Notes under the pieces: generated by a model
Told to the model about the DNA's origin: nothing
Databases searched by the model: none
What the model saw: only the letters and a program-made list of their open reading frames with translations
Part shown: in pieces, positions 1 through 7,961 of the stretch
Position numbering within the stretch: position 1 is the first letter of the stretch
Layout of the letters: the number at the start of each line of letters is the position of its first letter
Made by a program: the position numbers and the translations under genes
Assembly: GCF_020217025.1 (NCBI RefSeq)
Contig: NZ_JAIWOF010000148.1
Location: 1 to 18,520, forward strand
Length of the DNA: 18,520 nt
Direction: 5' to 3'
Origin: Flavobacterium sp.
GTDB taxonomy: Bacteria; Bacteroidota; Bacteroidia; Flavobacteriales; Flavobacteriaceae

Positions 1-179
1 TTAGACAAGTCCATTGCATGTAAAGCTCCAGCTAAAACAGCTTCTTGACCATTATAAAGGTGCAAAAATCCTCTAACTTTTTGTTGGATATAAACAGCGG
101 CAAGTTTATCTTCAAACTTTCTCCAAAATAGCATGTCTTCATACCATTTTAGGTAAACTTCTCTTGTAATTGGTTTCAT
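1..179 (-). CDS. pdhA: Pyruvate dehydrogenase E1 component, alpha subunit (N-terminal part)
   Basis: Partial gene: the ATG is at 179-177 and the frame stays open through the left window edge, giving 59 visible codons. The translation starts MKPITREVYLKWYEDMLFWR and continues with a KFEDKLAAVYIQQ stretch, then a GFLHLYNGQEA motif at about residues 38-48. This is the N-terminal segment of thiamine-diphosphate dependent E1 alpha subunits (the R-x-FE-x-K and GQEA region). The enzyme decarboxylates pyruvate and passes the acetyl group to the lipoyl E2 subunit in the cytoplasm. It lies in the same direction as cdd, 161 bases downstream, which is the arrangement I remember from other flavobacteria. 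The catalytic parts lie outside the window. A branched-chain 2-oxoacid E1 alpha is less likely, because the HLYNGQEA segment fits PDH best. Confidence 0.9.
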   Translation of the reverse strand, partial: MKPITREVYLKWYEDMLFWRKFEDKLAAVYIQQKVRGFLHLYNGQEAVLAGALHAMDLS

Positions 180-248
180 TTTGGTTTGTTTTTTTAATAC
201 AATTGAATTGCGAAAGACATTATTTGTCAATCCCAATTTTACGAACAG

Positions 249-256
249 CAAAAATA
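249..256 (-). promoter_or_regulatory. Possible -7 element for pdhA in the 161-base spacer
   Basis: The spacer 180-340 between pdhA and cdd holds one match to the Bacteroidota -7 box TAnnTTTG, read on the minus strand as TATTTTTG. No TTG is found 17-23 bases upstream, so the promoter is only half supported. It would give a leader of about 60 bases. I see no clear terminator for cdd in this spacer. Confidence 0.25.
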
Positions 257-340
257 CTACATAGAACCTGATTGAAAAAATTAAATTCTACGATTTTTGT
301 ATTTTTTATAACAAAATCGATAAAAAAAGTTACGAAATCG

Positions 341-820
341 TTATAGATGATTCTTATCGAAAACTAATGGTAGGATATTTTTCAATGAATCTGACTTATA
401 GATATCTCCTTTTGCTCCCATAAAGAAAATTGCAATTGGTGTATCTTGTTTGAATTCGTACTCAGCGATTGCTTGTCTACAGCTTCCGCATGGTGGAATT
501 GGCTCTTCTAAATCTCTGTCCTGTGGAGATGCTGTGATAAACATTTTTACAATTTTAGCATTTGGATAAGTTGCACCCGCATAATAAATTGCTACACGCT
601 CAGCACACAAACCTGAAGGATAAGCTGCATTTTCTTGATTCGAACCTTGAACTACGATTCCATTATCTAAAAGAATGGCTGCTCCTACAGTAAATTTAGA
701 ATAAGGCGCATAGGCTTTACTTCTTGCTTCAAATGCTTGAGACATTAAACTTGTTTCTTCTTTAGACAATTCGTCTTTTGTAAGTACCGAAATGGTAGTG
801 TTTATTGAAATTTGCTTCAT
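341..820 (-). CDS. cdd: Cytidine deaminase
   Basis: Zinc hydrolase that deaminates cytidine and deoxycytidine to uridine and deoxyuridine in pyrimidine salvage. With the ATG at 820-818 the protein has 159 residues. The active site is visible: C-A-E at residues 72-74 (zinc ligand Cys72, proton-shuttling Glu74) and P-C-G-S-C at 110-114 (ligands Cys111 and Cys114). An N-Q-E-N motif just before binds the ribose. The short length and three Cys ligands fit the tetrameric class. A TTG seven codons upstream (841) is open in frame. I reject it because it lies inside a terminator-like hairpin and adds only a Phe-rich stub. The gene follows porV on the same strand, with the hairpin almost touching its ATG. 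Confidence 0.93.
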   Translation of the reverse strand: MKQISINTTISVLTKDELSKEETSLMSQAFEARSKAYAPYSKFTVGAAILLDNGIVVQGSNQENAAYPSGLCAERVAIYYAGATYPNAKIVKMFITASPQDRDLEEPIPPCGSCRQAIAEYEFKQDTPIAIFFMGAKGDIYKSDSLKNILPLVFDKNHL

Positions 821-828
821 ATGTAAGG

Positions 829-863
829 AAAAAAAATCCAAATTCTAAAATAAGAATTTGGAT
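829..863 (-). terminator. Rho-independent terminator after porV, abutting the cdd start
   Basis: A perfect 11-bp inverted repeat pairs 836-846 with 853-863 around a 6-base loop. On the minus strand it is followed directly by eight U residues (829-836, the last also part of the stem). This is a good intrinsic terminator for porV transcription. It is only about 8 bases from the cdd ATG at 820, so cdd must be read by run-through or from a promoter upstream of the hairpin. Confidence 0.75.
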
Positions 864-885
864 TGTTTATTAATTTATTTATTTT

Positions 886-2073
886 TTAAAGTTCATCGTA
901 TTTATCACCAAAATTAAAAGTTAGCGAGAAACGCAATGTGTTTTCCAATGGGTTTTTAACTTTTGAAGTAGAAAACAAATACGAAACATCAATTTTGACG
1001 ATATTGTATTTAAAACCTGCTCCTAAAGTAAAATACTTCCTTGCTCCTTTTAATTCATTTTCATTAAAATAACCCATTCGTATTGCAAATGAATCTTGAT
1101 AGTAATATTCAGCTCCTAAAGCATAAGTAAATTCTTTCAACTCTTCAGATAGTCCGTCTGGAGCATCATTGAATGATTTAAAAATACCGCTTACCCAACT
1201 TGTTTTTCTATATCTATTGTTTGCTTCAGCATAATCAGAGCTATCAATATCGCCATCTTCGTCAAAATCAATAACTTTCTGTGGAGTTGGAACTAATAAT
1301 TTTGTAACCTCTGCACTAACACTCACTTTGTTATATTCATCAAAAATAAAATCAAAACCTCCACCAAGACGCATGTTAGCAGGTAAAAAATTATCATTTA
1401 AATCGTCATTATCATAACTTATTTTTGGCCCCATATTTTGAAAATTGAAACCAGCTCTCCATCTTCCATTAAAATCGTCATACGCAACTTCTTCAGACTG
1501 ATAATAACCCGCTATATCAACAGCAAAAGTTGAAGCAGCTGTGGCATCTGTATTTTCATCTGCAATTTTCAAACTTGAACGTATGTATCGACCAGCAACT
1601 GCCATTGAAAAGCGCTCACTCAATTTCAATGAATAAGAACCATCTAAAGCCAATTCATTAGGATTAACCACCCTTGGAATCTCTCCTGGATCACCAGTTC
1701 GTCTCAACTCAATATCTCCTAAACCAAAATAACGTATCGAACCTCCAAACGCACTACGCTCATTGATTTTGTTAAAATACGTTAGCTGTCCTAGTGAAAT
1801 GTCATTAGCAATACTCGTTAAATATGGCGTATAACTAACAGAAAAACCTTGTTTTTCAATAGAAAAAGCATACTTAGCTGGATTATATTGTTGTGAAAAA
1901 GCATCAGTAGATGTTGCCACACCCATATCTGCCATACCTGCAGAACGTGCATCGGCAGCAATTAGCAAGAACGGAACTCCTGTAGTAATTACGCGATTAT
2001 CTCCTTGTGCTTTTGCATATTGACTAACCACCAAAACGGTTAATAATAAAGCAATTTTTTTCATTTTTTTCAT
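886..2073 (-). CDS. porV: Type IX secretion system outer membrane protein PorV (LptO)
   Basis: Outer-membrane beta-barrel of the FadL-like fold. In characterised type IX systems PorV binds cargo C-terminal domains at the SprA translocon and delivers them to the PorU attachment complex. The 395-residue precursor has a signal peptide (residues 1-22, ending AKA before Gln23) and alternating hydrophobic/aromatic strands to its C-terminus, where the barrel closes with FSLTFNFGDKY. Two starts are possible, Met1 (2073) or Met4 (2064). Residues 269-280 match the DxDxDGxIxxxD calcium-binding loop pattern, which I would not expect in a bare porin. The gene lies 30 bases downstream of porU on the same strand, but it has its own promoter at 2088-2117. 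Assignment rests on sequence character plus the gldJ-porU-porV context. Confidence 0.93.
   Translation of the reverse strand: MKKMKKIALLLTVLVVSQYAKAQGDNRVITTGVPFLLIAADARSAGMADMGVATSTDAFSQQYNPAKYAFSIEKQGFSVSYTPYLTSIANDISLGQLTYFNKINERSAFGGSIRYFGLGDIELRRTGDPGEIPRVVNPNELALDGSYSLKLSERFSMAVAGRYIRSSLKIADENTDATAASTFAVDIAGYYQSEEVAYDDFNGRWRAGFNFQNMGPKISYDNDDLNDNFLPANMRLGGGFDFIFDEYNKVSVSAEVTKLLVPTPQKVIDFDEDGDIDSSDYAEANNRYRKTSWVSGIFKSFNDAPDGLSEELKEFTYALGAEYYYQDSFAIRMGYFNENELKGARKYFTLGAGFKYNIVKIDVSYLFSTSKVKNPLENTLRFSLTFNFGDKYDEL
909..936 (-). promoter_or_regulatory. Candidate promoter for cdd inside the 3' end of porV
   Basis: On the minus strand TTG (936-934) is followed after 17 bases by TAATTTTG (916-909), matching the flavobacterial -33/-7 pattern. 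It would start transcripts near 902, about 80 bases before the cdd ATG. Those transcripts would have to cross the hairpin at 836-863. A chance match is possible in DNA this AT-rich. Confidence 0.35.
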
Positions 2074-2087
2074 TAATATTAATTTGA

Positions 2088-2117
2088 CAAATATAGTATT
2101 TTATTATAGGATAACAA
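2088..2117 (-). promoter_or_regulatory. Promoter of porV, overlapping the end of porU
   Basis: On the minus strand TTG (2117-2115) is followed after exactly 19 bases by TATATTTG (2095-2088), an exact match to the Bacteroidota consensus. The -33 box lies within the last codons of porU and the spacer covers the porU stop codon. Transcription would start near 2082, leaving a leader of about 10 bases to Met1 or 18 to Met4 of PorV. Confidence 0.7.
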
Positions 2118-5100
2118 GTTTCTCATATTTTTCTGCAGATTTACCTGTCGTAGCTGATCTAACTGTGAGTTTGTAAACATAAACACCCTTACCAATTTTA
2201 TCTCCAAAATCATCCCTTCCATCCCAAGTAACTTCTCTACACAAGAATCCGTCTGTAGTTACTTGTTGATTAATCGTTTTAACCAATTTCCCTGAAACTG
2301 TTAAAATTTGAACTTGAACATCTAAAGGCTCAAACGGCATATTATGATTGAACCAAAATTCGGTGTAACTCACGAATGGATTTGGGTAATTCAACACTTT
2401 TTCAATACGCAAACCGTCATCCGAACAAACTGCGTTAAACTGAATTTCAGCCGTTACCAAATTATTATACACATCCCAAGCTTTGAACAAAATGGTATGC
2501 ATGCCAGGCGTTAAATTTCGGAACGGAAATCGTAATCTTCCCGAAGTATAATCATCATTTTCCGTTTCATAATACTCATTCAACACATATGGATTTGATT
2601 CATCTCCATCTAAAATAGCCACAATATCATGACCAATTCCACTTGCTGTGTTAATCCCATTTTCATCCTTTAAAAAGGCTAACAATATTGGAGAACAATT
2701 TGTAATTCCACCCGAAACAAAACTTTCATCATTCATATGCAAACGAACCGTTGGAGGATTGCTATCACTAGGAGCACTTACGTTAACCCCTCCTATTTGG
2801 ATTGTTTTATCATAACCTGATTGATTATCAAGATTCGGGACATCGCGTTTAGCATAAAAACTAATTTTACCATTTCCAACCGGAACTCTAATATCTTGAG
2901 GCACAACAAAACTAAACTCAAACTGACCATTTATTACAGATGCATTACCTCTAAAAACAGTTTCTCCTAAAGTCACAAAATTCATTATTATAAGTCCGTT
3001 TGCATCGGTAACACCATTATTACCTAAGGTGCTTCTGTTAATATCTTTATCAAAAATCTGAACCGCTAAATCACCATTATAATTTGAAATCACGGCATTA
3101 TTTTCATCCCAAACTTCTCCTGAAATTTTAACCAAACTTAATGCTTGCAAAACAGGTAGTGGTTGACTCATTGGAACATCATTTACTTTAGTCAAAACCA
3201 CTTTCGGTCTTGGAATAGCCAATTTAACAGCTGGATCTCCAATAAAAGAAACAACTCTTCTGTTATCTGATGTTGTGGACAACTTAGTCAATCGAAGTGC
3301 CTCAGAAATTGTTGGATAATTCGTAGACCCAAAAGCATATAAATATTCACTCAAATAATTATTCATTACAAACCCAGTAGTAACTCCTATTTGACGTGTT
3401 GTAGCAACTAAAGCAATTGCTCCACCACTCTTATTCCAATACATATATTCACCACCAGTAAAACGGTTTGGATCATCAAAACGTGTAAATTCACAAGTTA
3501 TTGTGATAAAAAGCGGATATCGATAACGATTGGTCAAATTTTGAGCATCTAATTTTTCAAACAAACGTTCTCGTGCTAATGCTTCCTCATTTCCGTGACC
3601 AAAATAATTAAACACCAATGCTCCTTGTTCTAAATCATCTAAGAAATCATTTTTAGCTTCTGGATAACGCTCACCTCCAGCTGCTACTTGCTGAACATAT
3701 GCATCGGTATGTATTTTTTTTACATTTACAAAAGGCTTTTGGGCAGTTAATGTATTAGCTAAATTGTCTAATCCAAATTGAAGTGTAGCATCGGTATCAT
3801 TATCAGCATCATCAGAATAAATAACATAATTATTTCGCCATCTACCATAGGATTTCTCATCATGATACTCTACAACTTTATCCACCATTTCTTTTGCCTG
3901 AGTCAAATTAGAAACCAACATACGACCAACAGCAATATCAATACCATCAAAACCTCCTAACATTTGCCCTTCTCCAGCATCCATTAACCCAAAAAAGTCG
4001 TCAGACATAAACGACGAATACAAGGACATATTAGAAATATTATTAATGTCAGATGAAAAAGGATTAAACCCATGAAAAACAGGAACTATATTAGTGTTAC
4101 TAAAAAGTCTGCTTTTGTAATCATAAGAAGCATCTCCAAATAAATTAACATACTTGACTCTTTTATCAGGAGCAGAAGCATTCCAATATACATACTTAAT
4201 TAAATTACGGATAGCTGCTATATCTTGTTTACCGGATGAAAATTCTTGATAGATTTTTTCTAATGTTACAACACGAACACTTAATCCAGAATTATTTCTG
4301 TGAAAATCAGCCAAACGTTCTGCCTGAGTAATCAAAATCTGAGGTGTTATGATTAAATAATCAATATCTTGAAAATTACCTTGATTATTATTAAAAATTG
4401 TTCCTTTTAAGTTTTGGTTTTGAACCACACTATTCCCTTCTTTTAAAGGGGTATAAGTATCTGACAAATCTAGCGCTACATACTTTTTCTGATTACCAAG
4501 ATTTACTTTGAAAGCAAAAGTAGCTCCAGAAGTATTTTCGTATTTGATCACATTTGATAAATCAGTCACATCCCAAACCTGTGGAACATTAGTAGCAGAT
4601 GTAATTGTATATTGCCCAATTCCAACATTACTCAATTCGTCATTATTGAAAAAGGAGAACTGCTTACCATAACCAACCAAATTTCGCTTTGAAGAAATTT
4701 TGATAAAATCTAAATAGCCATTCGAACTAGGAACTCCACCATTATTATAAGTTAATTTAAGACTAATAGTATTTGAAGACAAAGAAATAGTATTATTAAT
4801 TGCCGACTCATAACCTTCAACACCACTAAAAGCAACTAATGCAGGAAAGTTTATGGACCCAAAATCTTGATTATTAACCTTACACGCAAATGAAGAATTT
4901 CCAAAAGATTTTGATGCCGTATTTACATAAATAGAAACAGGAGTAACGTTATCAAGATTAGGAATTGTAAAATCAAAAGTTTGTTCATTTGTAATATTGA
5001 ATTGTTCCCCAAACCATCTTCTCCCAACTTTACCAACGTTTACTAGGTCTTTCTCATAATAAAAAACATCATCAAATTTAGAAAAATTAAAAGTGGGTGT

Positions 5101-5976
5101 TCCTGATGGCTCTGTGGCTAATTGAATTCTTTTTCCTGCGCCACCTGAAGAAGCAACATAATAATACGATTTATCTGCAAATAAATTCACGCTAGTTAAA
5201 CTTTCTGTATTCCATGTATCTATTCCTTCAGCATAAAATAAAATATAGTCATTGTTATCAAAAACACCGTCATCTTCACCGGAAAACTGTATAGCATTTT
5301 CTACTAAATCATCCGAATAAGACGAGGAATTATTCAAAGGCAACATTCTTCCACCATTTCCGTAAATCTTGATATTTCTTGGATCTACATTTACATTGAA
5401 ACCTAAACTTTGAAGAAACGATTTCGAAATTTTATAAATACCAGATTTCTCAACATAAAAACGATACCAGCTACCTGTAGCCAAAACGGAATTAGAAATT
5501 GATTGGACAATATTTGAACTTTGATTTCTGTTTGACAAATTGTTTTGATAAGAATAAGAAAAAGACAGGATTTTTTTATAAACGCTACCTTCTTTTATGA
5601 TAGGACTTACAATCAACAATCCTTTATAATCATCGCGAGCACGAACCACTTCTAAAGAAGCTTGAATTTTATTTGGAATTAAAGATTTATTTAAATCGTA
5701 AAGTTCAGATTCTGGTACATTTTGATATAACACATTTGAAATAACAAGACTAGAAGAATTTGTGGCAGCTGAAACAGAAACAATCTTTCTAAACTGAATT
5801 TTCTTCAAAGGAATATCCAAATTATAAAACTCTAAATCAAACTGCGGAACTTTAATTGTAGTTTCACCTATATTATAATCTGAATTCGATTTCCAATTAA
5901 TCGAAACTTTTTCCGTTTGCTGAGCAGTAGCAAACGCAAAATAAAATAAAAACAAAAATAACAGACTCTTTTTCAT
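2104..5976 (-). CDS. porU: Type IX secretion system sortase PorU (peptidase C25, gingipain-like)
   Basis: Cell-surface cysteine protease/sortase that, in characterised systems, cleaves C-terminal sorting domains of type IX cargo and joins the cargo to its surface anchor. The 1290-residue protein has a signal peptide (about 1-18, cut before Gln19), a long beta-rich N-terminal region, and a C25 domain at about 540-930. The catalytic pair of the gingipain family is present: His794 in YFGHGNE and Cys828 in ITITCEF, 34 residues apart. Further C25-type sequence (NLFGDASYDY, SFIGDPAVKLAIP) surrounds them. Ig-like segments follow, and a C-terminal FlgD-like/sorting-type domain starts with YPNPF at 1197-1201 and ends KYEKLVIL. 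It diverges from gldJ, as in known flavobacterial loci. I found no convincing promoter upstream; the nearest, TCTCTTTG at 6017-6010, lacks a spaced TTG. Confidence 0.95.
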   Translation of the reverse strand: MKKSLLFLFLFYFAFATAQQTEKVSINWKSNSDYNIGETTIKVPQFDLEFYNLDIPLKKIQFRKIVSVSAATNSSSLVISNVLYQNVPESELYDLNKSLIPNKIQASLEVVRARDDYKGLLIVSPIIKEGSVYKKILSFSYSYQNNLSNRNQSSNIVQSISNSVLATGSWYRFYVEKSGIYKISKSFLQSLGFNVNVDPRNIKIYGNGGRMLPLNNSSSYSDDLVENAIQFSGEDDGVFDNNDYILFYAEGIDTWNTESLTSVNLFADKSYYYVASSGGAGKRIQLATEPSGTPTFNFSKFDDVFYYEKDLVNVGKVGRRWFGEQFNITNEQTFDFTIPNLDNVTPVSIYVNTASKSFGNSSFACKVNNQDFGSINFPALVAFSGVEGYESAINNTISLSSNTISLKLTYNNGGVPSSNGYLDFIKISSKRNLVGYGKQFSFFNNDELSNVGIGQYTITSATNVPQVWDVTDLSNVIKYENTSGATFAFKVNLGNQKKYVALDLSDTYTPLKEGNSVVQNQNLKGTIFNNNQGNFQDIDYLIITPQILITQAERLADFHRNNSGLSVRVVTLEKIYQEFSSGKQDIAAIRNLIKYVYWNASAPDKRVKYVNLFGDASYDYKSRLFSNTNIVPVFHGFNPFSSDINNISNMSLYSSFMSDDFFGLMDAGEGQMLGGFDGIDIAVGRMLVSNLTQAKEMVDKVVEYHDEKSYGRWRNNYVIYSDDADNDTDATLQFGLDNLANTLTAQKPFVNVKKIHTDAYVQQVAAGGERYPEAKNDFLDDLEQGALVFNYFGHGNEEALARERLFEKLDAQNLTNRYRYPLFITITCEFTRFDDPNRFTGGEYMYWNKSGGAIALVATTRQIGVTTGFVMNNYLSEYLYAFGSTNYPTISEALRLTKLSTTSDNRRVVSFIGDPAVKLAIPRPKVVLTKVNDVPMSQPLPVLQALSLVKISGEVWDENNAVISNYNGDLAVQIFDKDINRSTLGNNGVTDANGLIIMNFVTLGETVFRGNASVINGQFEFSFVVPQDIRVPVGNGKISFYAKRDVPNLDNQSGYDKTIQIGGVNVSAPSDSNPPTVRLHMNDESFVSGGITNCSPILLAFLKDENGINTASGIGHDIVAILDGDESNPYVLNEYYETENDDYTSGRLRFPFRNLTPGMHTILFKAWDVYNNLVTAEIQFNAVCSDDGLRIEKVLNYPNPFVSYTEFWFNHNMPFEPLDVQVQILTVSGKLVKTINQQVTTDGFLCREVTWDGRDDFGDKIGKGVYVYKLTVRSATTGKSAEKYEKLVIL

Positions 5977-6130
5977 TAGCTATAAAACGTGATTAACACA
6001 TATATATTACAAAGAGAAAAAAATTATTTATTTTATTCTAATTTTTTACAATAAAACTTAGTATAAAACGTTGTAAGAGAAAGGATTTTAACATAACATT
6101 AATTTTTTTTTACAAATTTTTAAAAACATG

Positions 6131-6159
6131 TTGCATTTTAATTCATAATTATTATCTTG
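6131..6159 (+). promoter_or_regulatory. Probable gldJ promoter in the gldJ-porU spacer
   Basis: TTG (6131-6133) is followed after 19 bases by TATCTTG (6153-6159), a one-base-short version of the TAnnTTTG box. The start would fall near 6165, giving a leader of about 22 bases. The rest of the 211-base divergent spacer (5977-6187) is AT-rich. I see no operator-like repeat or small ORF in it. Confidence 0.5.
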
Positions 6160-6187
6160 CGACACTAAATTTATTACCTACTAAAGT

Positions 6188-7882
6188 ATGAAAATTAAGA
6201 AAATTATGGCTTTAAAAGTGTTAGTAGTATTAGCACTGGCATTAGGTTTTACGGGTTGTAGCAAAAAAGGAAGCACTAAAGGTGGTTCTACTGCTACGGG
6301 ATGGAAAATCAATGACAAAAAAGGTGGATTTCAGTTTAACGACAAGTTTAAGCAACAAGAAACCCCTCCAGGAATGATTTCGGTAGAAGGTGGTACTTTT
6401 ACAATGGGTAAAGTACAAGACGATGTTATGCATGATTGGAATAACTCTCCAAATCAACAACACGTACAATCATTCTTCATGGATGAAACAGAAGTTACAA
6501 ACAAAATGTATTCTGAATACTTATTTTGGGTAAAAACTGTATTTCCTCCAACAGAAGAAAATTACAAACACATCTATAACGGAGCAATTCCAGATACTTT
6601 AGTATGGAGAAATCGTTTAGGATACAACGAAACGATGACTAACAATTACTTAAGACACCCTGCATACGCTGACTACCCTGTAGTTGGAGTTAACTGGATT
6701 CAAGCTGTTGAATTTAGTAAATGGAGAACTGATCGTGTAAATGAAAATATTTTAGAGCGCGAAGGTTATCTTAAAAAAGACAACAAAATTGCATTAGGAA
6801 CAGATGTAACTGCTGAAAACTCATTTAGTACTGAAACGTATATCAATACTCCATCTAAAACATTTGGTGGTAATGAAGAAGTAGTACTGAAAAAAGAAAT
6901 GGGTGGAGGAAGAAGAGCAGCTGCAGAAGATGCTAAAAACGTATATGCTCAAAGAAGTTCAGGTTTAATTTTACCTGAATACAGATTACCAACAGAAGCT
7001 GAGTGGGAATATGCTGCTACTGCTTTAGTTGGAAATAGAGAGTACAATATCTACAAAGGACAAAAGAAATACCCTTGGAGTGGTCAATATACTCGTTCGT
7101 CTAAAAGACAATATAGAGGTGACCAATTAGCCAACTTCAAACAAGGAAAAGGAGACTACGGAGGAATTGCTGGATGGTCTGATGATGGCGCTGATATTAC
7201 CAATAAAGTAAAAAGTTATGCGCCAAATGATTTCGGATTATACGATATGGCAGGTAACGTAGCTGAATGGGTACAAGACGTTTACAGACCAATGGTTGAT
7301 GACGAAGCAAATGACTTCAACTATTTCAGAGGTAACGTTTATACAAAAAACAAAATTGGTGAAGATGGAGTTGTTGAATTAGTGACTTCTGACAATATTA
7401 CTTACGATACTTTAAGTAATGGTAGAATTATGGCTAGAAATTTCCCTGGTCAAATTGCTCAAGTACCAGTTGATGAAAACGAGACTTATTTAAGAACTCA
7501 ATTCTCAACTTCTGATAACAGAAATTATAGAGATGGTGATAGACAATCAACTCGTTATTATAAATTTACTGACTCTGAAGAAGGTGCAGGAGAAGAAAAA
7601 CACAGAATGTACGAAGCTCCTAAACACTCTATCACTGCTGATAGTTTAGGTAAAATGGACAAGAAATTTGATAAATCTGACAAGAGAACTACTTTAGTAG
7701 ATGACAATGTTAGAGTTTACAAAGGAGGTTCATGGAGAGATAGAGCTTATTGGTTAGACCCTGCTTCTAGAAGATTCTTCCCTCAAGATATGGCTACAGA
7801 CTACATCGGATTTAGATGTGCGATGTCTAAAGTAGGTCCAAAGTCAAACAAAAAGACTCCTAGAGGAAATCCAAAAAAATAA
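6188..7882 (+). CDS. gldJ: Gliding motility lipoprotein GldJ
   Basis: Outer-membrane lipoprotein of the gliding/type IX secretion apparatus, required for both gliding and secretion in Flavobacterium johnsoniae. The 564-residue protein has a lipoprotein signal with lipobox FTGC (lipidated Cys24). It then has a Gly/Lys-rich linker and a formylglycine-generating-enzyme-like (SUMF1) fold at about 64-547: VEGGTFTMG (67-74), LPTEAEWEY (267-275), GNVAEW (356-361), GGSW (513-516) and GFRCA (541-545). A large insertion lies at about 370-510. Only two cysteines exist (24 and 544), so the cysteine pair of true formylglycine enzymes is absent and the domain is probably structural. The last 15 residues form a basic tail rich in Lys. 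Its start follows a plausible promoter and a terminator closes it, so it is probably monocistronic. Confidence 0.96.
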   Translation: MKIKKIMALKVLVVLALALGFTGCSKKGSTKGGSTATGWKINDKKGGFQFNDKFKQQETPPGMISVEGGTFTMGKVQDDVMHDWNNSPNQQHVQSFFMDETEVTNKMYSEYLFWVKTVFPPTEENYKHIYNGAIPDTLVWRNRLGYNETMTNNYLRHPAYADYPVVGVNWIQAVEFSKWRTDRVNENILEREGYLKKDNKIALGTDVTAENSFSTETYINTPSKTFGGNEEVVLKKEMGGGRRAAAEDAKNVYAQRSSGLILPEYRLPTEAEWEYAATALVGNREYNIYKGQKKYPWSGQYTRSSKRQYRGDQLANFKQGKGDYGGIAGWSDDGADITNKVKSYAPNDFGLYDMAGNVAEWVQDVYRPMVDDEANDFNYFRGNVYTKNKIGEDGVVELVTSDNITYDTLSNGRIMARNFPGQIAQVPVDENETYLRTQFSTSDNRNYRDGDRQSTRYYKFTDSEEGAGEEKHRMYEAPKHSITADSLGKMDKKFDKSDKRTTLVDDNVRVYKGGSWRDRAYWLDPASRRFFPQDMATDYIGFRCAMSKVGPKSNKKTPRGNPKK

Positions 7883-7904
7883 TTTTCATACAAAATACTT
7901 TAAA

Positions 7905-7933
7905 AGCCCTTTCAAACGAAAGGGCTTTTTTTT
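7905..7933 (+). terminator. Rho-independent terminator of gldJ
   Basis: The 9-bp stem AGCCCTTTC (7905-7913) pairs with GAAAGGGCT (7918-7926) around loop AAAC, followed by a run of eight T that ends at 7933. It begins 22 bases after the gldJ stop. Confidence 0.9.
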
Positions 7934-7940
7934 ATCTTCG
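7933..7940 (+). promoter_or_regulatory. Possible -7 element for murF fused to the gldJ terminator
   Basis: TATCTTCG begins at the last T of the terminator tail, one mismatch from TAnnTTTG. It lies 21 bases before the murF ATG. No TTG is properly spaced upstream, because that stretch is the terminator stem, so support is weak. Confidence 0.3.
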
Positions 7941-7961
7941 TTTCAATTTAATAAACCTTAT

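Noticed and set aside
821..841. TTG start adding seven residues to cytidine deaminase
   Set aside because: It lies in the hairpin/U-tract of the porV terminator and the extension has no counterpart in the conserved family core. The ATG at 820 gives a normal-sized protein.
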